This document shows positions 50,735 through 59,237 of a DNA stretch of 64,000 nt, one piece after another (within the stretch, counting starts at the first letter, position 1; each line of letters begins with the position of its first letter). The DNA comes from CAYFPS01 sp964345075 (GTDB taxonomy: Bacteria > CAIWAD01): positions 1 to 64,000 of the forward strand of contig CAYFPS010000009.1 in the NCBI GenBank assembly GCA_964345075.1, in the 5' to 3' direction. Made by a program: the position numbers and the translations under genes. The notes beneath the pieces are model-generated. The model had not been told where the DNA came from. It worked only from the letters and a program-made list of their open reading frames with translations, and made no database searches.

Positions 50735-51631
50735 CTAACGACCAAGGTCCATGCGACCCTTGTCCGTGGCAAGCACGTCCTGGGCCAGGCTGCGTAGTTC
50801 AGGTGAAGGATCTTCCACCAGCATCTTGATGAAGCTGCGCCGGACCAGCGGATCTTCCTGCTCGTCCCTCAGGGCAATGGCCGCAGCGTGACGAACTTCC
50901 GGGCTGGGATCCTGCGTAAGCGCATAAACAAGAATCTGGCAGACATCCGTACCCAGACAATGCTCGTCCAGCAGGTCAACCGCCTGCTGACGGCGAGCCG
51001 GATCGCGGTCGTTGCGCACAACAAAGCCCAGCGCGTTCTGGATTTCGCCATCGGCCAGCGCACCGCTCAGCTCGTAGGAGCTGGTCTCGGCCAGCTCGAT
51101 TTTGACACGCTCGCCGGGTTCAACGGCCAGATCCCTGACGGCTACCTGGCGACCCCGCGGTAGATTGCGTGTAACAGAAGCGGGCTCCAGGCCATCCACT
51201 GACCAGGCGCGCATGGAGCCGGGATCCTGTGGATTGGGTGCGGGAAGCTGGATTCCGCTGCGGCCAAACAGAAAGCCAATAACCAGCGCGGCAATGGCAG
51301 CAGGCAGCCAGAGCAGCCTGCCCACGCCGGGGCGATCACCCTTTCTGCGCGCGGGCAGGGGCTGTACGTTGTGTGACTTCTCTTGATCTTCATCCAGGCG
51401 TCGGACGGCATCCATCAGGGACTTGCGGCCCAGTGCCAGCTCGGTTTGGCTGAGGGCAGGCATTGGAAAATCATGCATGTCAGCCTCGAGAGCTTGCAGC
51501 TCTTCAAGTTCCTGACGATCCTCGGGATGCGCGGCAAGCCAGGCCTCAAGCTCTTGCAAGCGGTCCTTGTCCAGACTGCCATCGAGCCAGGCGACCCATT
51601 CGGCTTCGGAGGGTTTGTACGCGTCCTTCAT
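50735..51631 (-). CDS. putative membrane anti-sigma factor with HEAT-like C-terminus
   Basis: The N-terminal 50 residues (EAEWVAWLDGSLDKDRLQELEAWLAAHPEDRQELEEL) have the helical pattern of anti-sigma domains but no zinc-binding HxxxCxxC. A single membrane helix lies at about 110-130 (LLWLPAAIAALVIGFLFG). The outer part ends with three HEAT-like repeats (RRQQAVDLLDEHCLG, EVRHAAAIALRDEQEDPLV, ELRSLAQDVLATDKG). The start overlaps the sigma gene stop as ATGA, the classical coupling of sigma and anti-sigma. HEAT repeats would sense or bind a periplasmic partner. Confidence 0.72.
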   Translation of the reverse strand: MKDAYKPSEAEWVAWLDGSLDKDRLQELEAWLAAHPEDRQELEELQALEADMHDFPMPALSQTELALGRKSLMDAVRRLDEDQEKSHNVQPLPARRKGDRPGVGRLLWLPAAIAALVIGFLFGRSGIQLPAPNPQDPGSMRAWSVDGLEPASVTRNLPRGRQVAVRDLAVEPGERVKIELAETSSYELSGALADGEIQNALGFVVRNDRDPARRQQAVDLLDEHCLGTDVCQILVYALTQDPSPEVRHAAAIALRDEQEDPLVRRSFIKMLVEDPSPELRSLAQDVLATDKGRMDLGR

Positions 51632-52206
51632 GACTGAAATTCCTGTAATTGCTCCCGGATCTGTCGAATGGCCCTGAAGGCAAGAATCTTGACGGTGCCG
51701 TCGGGCATGTCGAAAATCTCCGAGATTTCCTTTACCTGCAGACCGTGCTGGTAGCGCAGGCAGAAGATCAGTCTCTGCTTTGGCTTAAGCGTTTCAACTG
51801 CTTGCCAGATTTTTTTCAGTTTTCTTTCGCGTTCCGGGTCTTCATTGCCACCAAGGTCAATCGCCTGTTGGCTGATGGTCCGCTCAAGCCAGCTGTCACC
51901 CTCCTCATCCGTATCCAGTGGACGCAGATGAAGCTTTTCCCTGCGGCCCATGGCGTCGAACCAGGTGAGGCAGCGATTGACGGCAATGCGGTAAACCCAG
52001 GTGTAGAAGGAAGATTCGAGGCGGAAGTTATTCAGGCCCATGTAGACGCGAAGAAAGACTTCCTGGAAGATGTCCTGAGCATCGACGGGGTCCTTCACCA
52101 TGCCGCGGATCAGCGCCATGATGCGGCCCTCATAGCGCTTGACCAGAAGCTCAAAGGCTTCATGATCCTTCGCCTGGGCCCTGCGGATGATCTGAGCTTC
52201 GTCCAT
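51628..52206 (-). CDS. ECF-type RNA polymerase sigma factor
   Basis: Sigma region 2 is seen in FELLVKRYEGRIMALIRGMV, DAQDIFQEVFLRVYMGL and FYTWVYRIAVNRCLTW. Region 4 is seen in RLIFCLRYQHGLQVKEISEI and PDGTVKILAFRAIRQIREQL. The ATG at 52206 has GGAG five bases upstream; the longer reading adds 34 residues that overlap the upstream intergenic space. The operon sigma - anti-sigma - bactofilin-like barrel - toastrack suggests an envelope-stress regulon that includes its own operon. Confidence 0.92.
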   Translation of the reverse strand: MDEAQIIRRAQAKDHEAFELLVKRYEGRIMALIRGMVKDPVDAQDIFQEVFLRVYMGLNNFRLESSFYTWVYRIAVNRCLTWFDAMGRREKLHLRPLDTDEEGDSWLERTISQQAIDLGGNEDPERERKLKKIWQAVETLKPKQRLIFCLRYQHGLQVKEISEIFDMPDGTVKILAFRAIRQIREQLQEFQS

Positions 52207-52264
52207 CCAAACTCCAAACCGAGAATTCAATGAAGATTGGAAAAGACAGGCATAGTGTTGAGCA

Positions 52265-53731
52265 TCAAGGCTTGAATGCGACGGGAATGAGTTCGGCTCC
52301 TTGGCCATTTTGCTGCGCCCTTAGCAGATAAAGCCCCGCCCCCAGATTCAGCGACCTGCGTGAAGGCAGACAGCAGGCTTGATAGCCTTCCTGACTCGCC
52401 AGAAGCTGCCCGCCAAGACTCCAGAGTTCCAGACGAATGGTGCCTTCTGCCCCGGTTGCACAAAGGCTTTCATCAGCTGACAGACTGCGACTGTTCACTT
52501 CAAAGCCTGTAGAGCTCGTGAAGCCGCTCTGCCGGATCGGCTGACAGCCAGCCTGAAGTGTCGATTGCTGCCAGCTGTCGGGATTGGCCCCATCAGGCTG
52601 CCCGGATCTCCTTAGCCAGCAGGATATCTCCCCCAGCGGCCAGCGCGCCTGATCAAGCAGGCTGCCATCCACATCAAGCAGGTCCAGGCCTTCCGAAAGC
52701 CCAATGGACAGACTGGCAGGGACATGAAGGCCGGGCGGGCAAGCAGGAATGATCTCACTGCTGGAGATCAGCAGACTTGCACCTGCAGGAAGCATGCCCG
52801 CAAGGTCAACCTGCCCGCTTCTCCAACGAAGTTCCATCCCTTCCAGCAACAGCGGACAGCCGGAACGGGAGCGAAGTTGAAGCCATTGGGGCTGATTCAG
52901 CTCGATGGCTTCCAGGCTGAGCATGCCGAGTGCCTTTCTGGCAAGCAGAGTGTCCAGTGCCAGTCCACTGCTTCCATCCAGTGCCTGCCAGAGCACCTTG
53001 AGTGAACAGCCACCCGCTACGGGCAGGGGGCCAAGCTCCAAGAGAAAGGAATCATCTGGAGCCAGTTCCAGAAGCTGCTCCCTTTGCTGAAGGCAGCCGG
53101 GAAGCCCCGCTTCAACGATGGCACTTCCATGAAAGCCCTCCAGTCCGCTGGCCTGCATGCTGATGCCATCCTCGACAAGTTCCGCCTCAAGCTCATGATC
53201 CCGCAGCGCGCGGCTGTTGGCAGTTCCGGGAGTTCCGCCCGGCCAGCGCCCTTCAAGCCAGCAATCATCACAGTTCACGGCAGGCAGACGTCGCTCTAGC
53301 GAATGTTCCTCCTGCAACTCCGGGCGGCTAAGCACCTGATCCACGCAGTCGCCAGTCGGGGAAATCAGGCAGATAGCTTCCACCTGACTGTTGGAAAGCC
53401 CTGCCGAGCCGATGCTGGAGTCCTCAACCTCCAGAAGCAGGCAACCGGCAAAGAGGCTGTCCCCTGCCCGCGGGCGATCCGGGTCCAGAATCAGGGCCAG
53501 CTGCCCGGCCTCCAGCATGCGCGCCCCCTGGCGGAAGATCAGGCGATCCTGCCCGCTGCCGTCGGAAATCTGCCAGCCTTCCAGCCAGACGGCCGTACTG
53601 TCATTCTGGATGATTTCGATGTACTCGTCTTCATATTCGCTGCCAGCCGGATTACACATGACTTCATTCAAAAGCAGTGCATGACTTTGGCTCAGCAGGA
53701 TCAGGGTGATAAGTGTGTGGAAAAGCTTCAT
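52265..53731 (-). CDS. secreted lamin-tail domain protein with C-terminal tail
   Basis: Start at 53731 (MKLFHTLITLILLSQSHA signal). A lamin-tail domain follows at once (LLLNEVMCNPAGSEYEDEYIEI ... WLEGWQISDGSGQDRL, LILDPDRP) and ends near GGTPGTANS, as is typical. The middle is beta-rich and cysteine-containing. The end (LELWSLGGQLLASQEG ... LGAGLYLLRAQQNG) resembles the FlgD/Por-like sorting tail, though the NPFNP start is absent. It is probably a surface or secreted protein. It lies upstream of the ECF gene on the same strand. Confidence 0.72.
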   Translation of the reverse strand: MKLFHTLITLILLSQSHALLLNEVMCNPAGSEYEDEYIEIIQNDSTAVWLEGWQISDGSGQDRLIFRQGARMLEAGQLALILDPDRPRAGDSLFAGCLLLEVEDSSIGSAGLSNSQVEAICLISPTGDCVDQVLSRPELQEEHSLERRLPAVNCDDCWLEGRWPGGTPGTANSRALRDHELEAELVEDGISMQASGLEGFHGSAIVEAGLPGCLQQREQLLELAPDDSFLLELGPLPVAGGCSLKVLWQALDGSSGLALDTLLARKALGMLSLEAIELNQPQWLQLRSRSGCPLLLEGMELRWRSGQVDLAGMLPAGASLLISSSEIIPACPPGLHVPASLSIGLSEGLDLLDVDGSLLDQARWPLGEISCWLRRSGQPDGANPDSWQQSTLQAGCQPIRQSGFTSSTGFEVNSRSLSADESLCATGAEGTIRLELWSLGGQLLASQEGYQACCLPSRRSLNLGAGLYLLRAQQNGQGAELIPVAFKP

Positions 53732-53819
53732 GCATGGATCAACCCGCAAATGCTTGCCCAGGATTCAGGGAAAAGAGGAAAATCGAGGAAATCTTGCTGA
53801 GCTGTCAGGCAGGCTTGAC

Positions 53820-54683
53820 TCAGGCTTGTGGTGTCGAGGCGGCCAGATCCAGCATCACGGAGCCATCGGGGTAGGCTTCCAGCACGGGCCGCTTGATGCT
53901 GGCCAGCAGGTTGAGCACACGGCCCAGGCGGCGCGTCTGCTGCTGAATACGCGCGATCTTTTCAAAGGCGGATTCGCTGCCCGTGTCGGCCAGTTCCAGT
54001 GCAAGCAGTTCGGCATTGCCGGAAATCACAGTCAGCGGGTTGTTGATCTCATGATTCATGGTGGCCACAACTTCAGCCATGGCCTTGACTCGCTCGCTTT
54101 CCACCAGCTGTGCCTGCATATCCTTCATCTGCCGGTTTCGCTCGCGCAGCTCCTGATTGCGCTGCTTCAGCTCTGCGACAAGCTTCAGGTTCTTCAGCAG
54201 GAGGGCAACCTGTGTGGCAAGAATTTGCAGCGGTTCCGGATCCACATCGGCAAAAGCATCAGGCTCGGTATGGCCAAAATTGATCACACCCACCAGTTCA
54301 TCGTCCAGCACAAGTGGAAGGCCGATAAAGGAGCGTAGATCCAGACTGGGAAGACCGCTCTTGCGGCGCAAATTGGGCAGGATCACCGGCCGGCGCTGCT
54401 TGGCGATCCATGCACTAAGGCCGAATCCCATTTCAAATCGCACGCTGTCAATCAGATCGACTTCCGTGGTGCCAAAGCGTTCGGGCTCGCTCAGTCGTTC
54501 GCTACGCTGATCGTAGCGGTACAGTGTTGCCCCCTCAAAGGGAACAAGCTCGCGCAGGAGATCAAACAAGGGTTCAAGGCTTTGCTCGCCGGAAAGCGAG
54601 TCTCGCAAAAGGCGGGAAAGGTCCAGCAGTGCCCGGTAGCGCCTGTCCTGACTCAGCGCACCCGATGAAGGCAGATCAGCCAT
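53820..54683 (-). CDS. GAF/HisKA protein lacking the ATPase domain
   Basis: A GAF-like domain (about residues 25-175, EGATLYRYDQRSERL, FIGLPLVLDDELVGVINFG) is followed by a coiled coil (VAELKQRNQELRERNRQMKDM) and a histidine-kinase dimerisation helix pair with the H-box ATMNHEINNPLTVISGN (His about 210). The protein stops about 75 residues later, without any N, G1 or G2 box, so it cannot use ATP itself. The end AYPDGSVMLDL resembles that of the protein at 56010. It ends the flagellar regulatory run. Confidence 0.78.
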   Translation of the reverse strand: MADLPSSGALSQDRRYRALLDLSRLLRDSLSGEQSLEPLFDLLRELVPFEGATLYRYDQRSERLSEPERFGTTEVDLIDSVRFEMGFGLSAWIAKQRRPVILPNLRRKSGLPSLDLRSFIGLPLVLDDELVGVINFGHTEPDAFADVDPEPLQILATQVALLLKNLKLVAELKQRNQELRERNRQMKDMQAQLVESERVKAMAEVVATMNHEINNPLTVISGNAELLALELADTGSESAFEKIARIQQQTRRLGRVLNLLASIKRPVLEAYPDGSVMLDLAASTPQA

Positions 54684-56013
54684 TGTTCAGCTGCCCGGCG
54701 TTCTCGCGCAGCTCCAGAATCAACCTGACTTCATCAACTCCCAGATTCAGCTGCTCGGCAATCTGCACAATGGAATTGCTTTCATCGGCAAGGCGGTAAA
54801 CGCGTGCCTCCAGGCTATCGTCCTCCGGAGTATCGGCCACACCTGGCGCTTCAACTTCAGGTTCGGCCGCTTCATTGCCAGCTCTTTCCAGATGGCTCTC
54901 CAGCTCTTCGCGCACTCGGCGGCTGACCTCGTCGTAATCATCCTTCAGGCTGTCGGCAACGGGAGTCTTGCGCCGGGTTCCGGGCTCCTCTTCCAGAATC
55001 TTGCGATAGCGTTCCTTGAGCCGCGCCTGCCTGTTCTGCCACTCGCGCAGGCCCAGCAGCAGCATGCCCAGCACAAAACCGATGATCATGCCCGGCACGA
55101 GGCCGAAGGAGCCCGATGTTTCAGCTTCAGGCATGCGATAAAGGTCATCGGATGAAAGCACACGCCCGCGGCGCATCAGATCGATAAAGGCCGTCAGGTC
55201 CTGTTCGCTGATATCGCCACCCGGCAACGTGCCATCGGCCTCCGGCTCGCGCAGGCGGGCTTCCAGCATGGCAAGGCTTTCTTCCCAGCCCGCCGCCCCG
55301 CGCAGGGTACTGAGCAGTCGCGCTGCACGGTAATCGTCACCCTGATTGAGGTAGGCCAGAGCCTTCAGCATGGCGACAACCGGCTTGTCGTCCATGGTCG
55401 GCGGCAGCTCGGCAAGCTGATCGGCTGCAGAAAGCGTATCCGCCAGCTGCATCAGTAATTCAGCAATGTAGACCCGCCGCTTGCTGTTCAGATCAAGCCC
55501 TTGATAGCGGTCCACTTTCGTAGCGGGCGGGCTTGCGGCAGCCTGCGCTCTGTCCGGCTTCTGAACCTTGGCGGCGGGCTTTTCGGCCGGTGTCCGCTCC
55601 TGCTCCTCGCGGGCTTCAGCCTTTTGAAGTGGCTTTGCCGGAGCTTTGGCATAAAAATCGACCACGATCTTGTAGGGCTGCTCGTCCAGCGTCATGGTGC
55701 GGACATCTTCCATGCCTTCCGCATGAATGCGATAGGTCAGGCTCGTACTGGTCTTGCGCAGCTCTTCGGCGCGAATCACGCCACCGGTTTGGATGACAAT
55801 GCTCTCCGGCATGCGGCGGCGAATTTCACCCTGAAAAAGCACATCCACATAACCACGCTCAAGCTGGCGGCTGATGCGGTATTCGGTGGGTTCGGAAAGA
55901 TCAAAAACCACCCGGGTGAAGGAATCGTGTTTGAACCAGCGCAGATCCTCAAGCCAGGCGGCCTCGACACCAATGGCAATCAACAGTAGCAGAATCAGTG
56001 ATCGAATCATCAT
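54676..56013 (-). CDS. membrane protein with AMIN-like N-terminus and C-terminal helix-turn-helix-like segment
   Basis: A signal peptide (residues 1-18) precedes an AMIN-like domain (about 20-120, LRWFKHDSFTRVVFDLSEPTEYRI), which usually binds cell wall or secretin-type partners. An Ala/Pro/Lys linker follows, then a TPR-like helical part (about 175-260) and a membrane helix at about 305-325 (GLVPGMIIGFVLGMLLLGL). The cytoplasmic tail ends with VYRLADESNSIVQIAEQLNLGVDEVRLILELRE, a DUF6115-like helix-turn-helix also seen in flagellar gene clusters. It overlaps the gene before (ATGA) and after (eight bases). It may connect the wall, the flagellum and regulation. Confidence 0.65.
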   Translation of the reverse strand: MMIRSLILLLLIAIGVEAAWLEDLRWFKHDSFTRVVFDLSEPTEYRISRQLERGYVDVLFQGEIRRRMPESIVIQTGGVIRAEELRKTSTSLTYRIHAEGMEDVRTMTLDEQPYKIVVDFYAKAPAKPLQKAEAREEQERTPAEKPAAKVQKPDRAQAAASPPATKVDRYQGLDLNSKRRVYIAELLMQLADTLSAADQLAELPPTMDDKPVVAMLKALAYLNQGDDYRAARLLSTLRGAAGWEESLAMLEARLREPEADGTLPGGDISEQDLTAFIDLMRRGRVLSSDDLYRMPEAETSGSFGLVPGMIIGFVLGMLLLGLREWQNRQARLKERYRKILEEEPGTRRKTPVADSLKDDYDEVSRRVREELESHLERAGNEAAEPEVEAPGVADTPEDDSLEARVYRLADESNSIVQIAEQLNLGVDEVRLILELRENAGQLNNG

Positions 56014-57278
56014 TCAGACTCCCCTGATGAAGGCTCATCGGCTGAGGCTTCATCCTCGTCGCCGGACAGATCGATATCCAACATGTCCGTGTCACCCAGA
56101 TACTTCACGAGCTTGATTTCATTTACCTGTTCAAGCTTGTGCGCAACTCGTTCAATCTGGCGCGCGCTTTCCTCTGCCATATTCAGGCGATTGAGCAGCT
56201 CCGGCGGGGCAGTTCCTTCCAGATCCCGGCGCAACATGAAAAGATTGCCCAGGATGGCCGTTAATGGATTATTGATTTCGTGATTGACTGTAACTGCTGC
56301 CAGCATGACTGCCTTTAACTGCTCCGCTTCCAGGGCCTGCTCTTCCAGCTTGCGCTGCTCGGTAAGGTCACGCAGGACGGCCATGGAGAGCACCTCGCCC
56401 GGACGCGACCCGATGACCGGACTCAGGCTGACGCTTGCAATTTTCATACCATGTTCGGGCAGCGCGCGATTTTCAAGCAGCCATTCGCTCCAGCGGCTTT
56501 CGCCGGAAGCGAGCAGCTCAGGCAATTCAGCCTTGTCCTTCTCCCTTGCCAGAAAGTCCCCCAGACGACGCCCGATAAGGCGCTCGCGGCTTTCCCCCAG
56601 CAGGCTCGTGCGATCATTGGCGTAGCGGATCCGGCCTTCAGAATCCAACTTGAGAATCAGGTCGGCGGCGCCTTCCAGCATGGCTTCAACTTCGTGGCGG
56701 CTTTCTTCCAGGTTCTTCAGCAGGCGGGCATTTTCCAGCGCAAGGGCGGCCTGTCCGGCGGCAAAACTGACCAGATCCAGCTGCTGGGCGGTCAGTTCTT
56801 CCTCCTCGAGCTGTGAGCGGATCAGTAGCACGCCAAGGCCGGATTTCATGATGATCAACGGGACAAGCAGATCGGAGTGGCCGCGGGGCAGGCCCTGCAG
56901 GTCCGGCACCGAAATCGGTCGCCCTTCCTCCAGCACCCAGTGGACGATGTTCTCCTCGATCAGTCCATGCATGGTCTGGCGCAGTCCCAGACTGGGGTCA
57001 CCAACGGGCAGCAATTCATCACCCTGATACAGGTAGAGGCCCAGCTCGGTAGGCGGCAGATAGTGGCCCAGCAGTTTGGACAAGGCGGCCAGAATCTCTG
57101 CGCTGTCACTGGTGGATCGAATGGTGCGGGCCAGCTGCTGAATCTCGCGCAGCTCTTTCAAGCTGTGTTGCAGGTTCTGGCGTACGCCCTCCAGGCGGGC
57201 GATTTCCGCCCGAAGCTCCTCCGGACTTAGCCCTTCACCGCTATCGGGAAGATCCCTGATCAGATGATCATCGTCCAT
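56010..57278 (-). CDS. GAF-PAS-HisKA protein lacking the ATPase domain
   Basis: The start at 57278 overlaps the HDOD gene by eleven bases; an upstream reading of 37 residues is not supported. The order is: coiled coil (about 15-55), GAF (about 55-205), PAS (about 210-330, LEGAADLILKLDSEGRIRYAN, LAREKDKAELPELL, MAVLRDLTEQRKLEEQ), then a dimerisation helix pair with the H-box VNHEINNPLTAILGN. The chain ends about 90 residues later in an acidic tail after YLGDTDMLDIDLS. The nucleotide-binding boxes are absent. It may dimerise with, or accept phosphate from, a kinase encoded elsewhere. Confidence 0.8.
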   Translation of the reverse strand: MDDDHLIRDLPDSGEGLSPEELRAEIARLEGVRQNLQHSLKELREIQQLARTIRSTSDSAEILAALSKLLGHYLPPTELGLYLYQGDELLPVGDPSLGLRQTMHGLIEENIVHWVLEEGRPISVPDLQGLPRGHSDLLVPLIIMKSGLGVLLIRSQLEEEELTAQQLDLVSFAAGQAALALENARLLKNLEESRHEVEAMLEGAADLILKLDSEGRIRYANDRTSLLGESRERLIGRRLGDFLAREKDKAELPELLASGESRWSEWLLENRALPEHGMKIASVSLSPVIGSRPGEVLSMAVLRDLTEQRKLEEQALEAEQLKAVMLAAVTVNHEINNPLTAILGNLFMLRRDLEGTAPPELLNRLNMAEESARQIERVAHKLEQVNEIKLVKYLGDTDMLDIDLSGDEDEASADEPSSGESE

Positions 57279-58179
57279 CCATGTCACCTGCACTTCTACC
57301 CAGCACCAGATCGCGGAAACTTTCGGATCGCTCCAGTTCCTGCTGATACTTTTCCAGATACCAGACCAGATCGGCTTCGCCGGAGGCATTCTTGCGCAGG
57401 CCCAGCAGATCGGCTACGCCGTGCTCCAGCGGCTGCAGGACACCTTCCTGATGGGGATGCCTGCTGCTGCGGTGGCTGATGTATTCGGCCACATGAATGA
57501 TGGCGGTCAGGGGGTCGGGTTCGGCTTTTTTGAGGGGCAGATGATGCCAGCGAATGGCCTCACAGAGGCTTTCCGGCAGATTCCAGCGCTTGCACAGCAT
57601 GCCGCCGATTTCGCCATGGGTGGTTCCCAGAATCTGATGCTCAAGCGCCCAGAGGGGCTCCTGACTGTCCTGTAGTGCCTTCTGCAGCTTTACAAACTCA
57701 TCGGGTAGATAGCGGGCGACAACCAGACGGCCGATGTCGTGTAGAAGGCCAGCCACAAAACTCTCGCCTACGCTACCGGCAAGTCCGAAGCGCTGCAGCA
57801 TGCGCGCGGCAACAGCGGTAGAAATGCTGTGCTCCCAGAAGTCGGACATCAGGTCGCCACCTTCGTAGGCCAGATTGACCCGCTCAACCAGACTTGCGGA
57901 AACGGCCAGATCGCGCACGGTGTTAAAGCCCAGAATCACAATGGCCAGGTTGATCGTTCCGATTCGGCGGGTAAAGCCGTAGTAAGCGCTGTTGGCCATT
58001 TTCAGCATGCGGGCCGTCAGGGCAGGATCGCGGGAAATCAGATGGGCCAGGGTGGAAGCATTGGTTCGTGGGTTGTCCACCAGTTCGACAATCTTGGCAA
58101 CCACCGTGGGCAGAGTGGGCAGATCAAGAATGCCCTGGGCAATTCGTTCGATGCGGGATTTACTGCTGGCCGGATTCAT
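57268..58179 (-). CDS. HDOD domain protein
   Basis: HDOD domains are catalytically altered HD-type folds found in signalling proteins. The pattern LPTLPTVVAKIVELVDNPRTNASTLAHLISRDPALTARMLKMANSAYYG is typical, followed by VSASLVERV and the helical LLHDIGRLVVARYLPDEF and EIGGMLCKRWNLPESLCEAIRWHH segments. The HD pair in LLHDIG is retained. It lies between fliA and the PAS protein, so a role in motility or second-messenger signalling is likely. Confidence 0.88.
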   Translation of the reverse strand: MNPASSKSRIERIAQGILDLPTLPTVVAKIVELVDNPRTNASTLAHLISRDPALTARMLKMANSAYYGFTRRIGTINLAIVILGFNTVRDLAVSASLVERVNLAYEGGDLMSDFWEHSISTAVAARMLQRFGLAGSVGESFVAGLLHDIGRLVVARYLPDEFVKLQKALQDSQEPLWALEHQILGTTHGEIGGMLCKRWNLPESLCEAIRWHHLPLKKAEPDPLTAIIHVAEYISHRSSRHPHQEGVLQPLEHGVADLLGLRKNASGEADLVWYLEKYQQELERSESFRDLVLGRSAGDMDGR

Positions 58180-58452
58180 TCAGACCCGAACATCGAGATG
58201 TGACTGACCCGCATCCTCATCCTCATCATCGATCCTGGCAGCAAGCGAGGCGATCTCAACCTTGTCCCGCGGCACCTGGGCTTCAGCCGCAGCCTGTTCT
58301 TCGGGCAGGCTCTCGCCACTTTCATCAGCCGTTTTCTGGCGGGCCAGCTCATCGGCGAAGTTTTCGTCTTCGCCCCCGCGAATGCGAGGATGTCGTCCGG
58401 ATTCAACCGGTCTGACCCGGCGATCCCGCTCGATGCCCCGCGTGCCTTGCAT
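58180..58452 (-). CDS. small charged protein encoded between fliA and the HDOD gene
   Basis: A 90-residue frame fills the whole gap between fliA and the HDOD gene. Its ATG overlaps the fliA stop (TGATG) and its stop directly abuts the next ATG, which argues for a real coupled gene. The sequence is rich in Glu, Asp, Arg and Gln with no membrane segment or cysteine, and is probably largely disordered. No family is recognised; small uncharacterised proteins are common at this place in flagellar operons. Confidence 0.6.
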   Translation of the reverse strand: MQGTRGIERDRRVRPVESGRHPRIRGGEDENFADELARQKTADESGESLPEEQAAAEAQVPRDKVEIASLAARIDDEDEDAGQSHLDVRV

Positions 58453-59213
58453 CAGCTACTTATCAGCTTTCGAATGTGGTTCTTCATGCTCATGATGATC
58501 TTGGTGTGAATCTGGCTTACCCGGCTTTCCGAGATATCCAGCACCTTGCCGATCTCTTTCAGCGTGAGTTCTTCGTAGTAATAGAGCGCAATGACGAGCT
58601 TCTCCTGCTCGGGTAGGCGATTGATCAGCTCGATGATCAGGCGACGGATCTCCTTGCGCTCCATCAGGTCCAGCGGGCTGTCACCGTCGGTGGATGCCAC
58701 CAGATCGTACAGGCTGCCGCCACTTTCGTCGTCGCTGGTCAGGGGGCGATCGAAGGAGAGCATGCTGGTGGCGCCAACGTCATCAACCAGCTTGTGATAC
58801 TCGCTCATGGAAAGGTCGAGGCGCTCGGAGATTTCTTCATCGGCCGGCATGCGCCCAAGCTCGGTTTCCAAGGCGACAATTGTGCTTTCCAGCAGCTTTT
58901 CCTTGCTGCGAATGCTGCGCGGCACCCAGTCGAAATCACGCAGGCCGTCCAGAATGGCACCGCGAATACGCGGGATGGCATAGGTTTCAAACTTGAAGCC
59001 AAGCTCGGGATTGAAGTTTTCCACGCTGTTGATCAGACCCATCAAGCCGGCACCGACCAGATCTTCCAGGTTGACGGACTGGGGCAGGGACATTTTCATG
59101 CGGCTGGCCACCTGCCTGACAACGGGGAGATAGACGACAAGCAGGGCTTCCTTGCTTGCCTCGGTTGGTTCAGCCTGATGGGCTTCCCAAAGATGATCGG
59201 CATCAATGGCCAT
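58452..59213 (-). CDS. fliA: flagellar sigma factor sigma28
   Basis: FliA directs transcription of late flagellar and chemotaxis genes. Region 2 appears as LVVYLPVVRQVASRM, NLEDLVGAGLMGLINSVENFN and FETYAIPRIRGAILDGLRDFDWVPRS, the last typical of FliA/WhiG. Region 3 and region 4 follow (EELTLKEIGKVLDISESRVSQIHTKIIMSMK). Length is 253 residues, as usual. The neighbours flhA, flhF and flhG match the conserved flhA-flhF-flhG-fliA order. Confidence 0.96.
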   Translation of the reverse strand: MAIDADHLWEAHQAEPTEASKEALLVVYLPVVRQVASRMKMSLPQSVNLEDLVGAGLMGLINSVENFNPELGFKFETYAIPRIRGAILDGLRDFDWVPRSIRSKEKLLESTIVALETELGRMPADEEISERLDLSMSEYHKLVDDVGATSMLSFDRPLTSDDESGGSLYDLVASTDGDSPLDLMERKEIRRLIIELINRLPEQEKLVIALYYYEELTLKEIGKVLDISESRVSQIHTKIIMSMKNHIRKLISS

Positions 59214-59237
59214 GGCGGGACTTCCTGCTTCTCAGAA

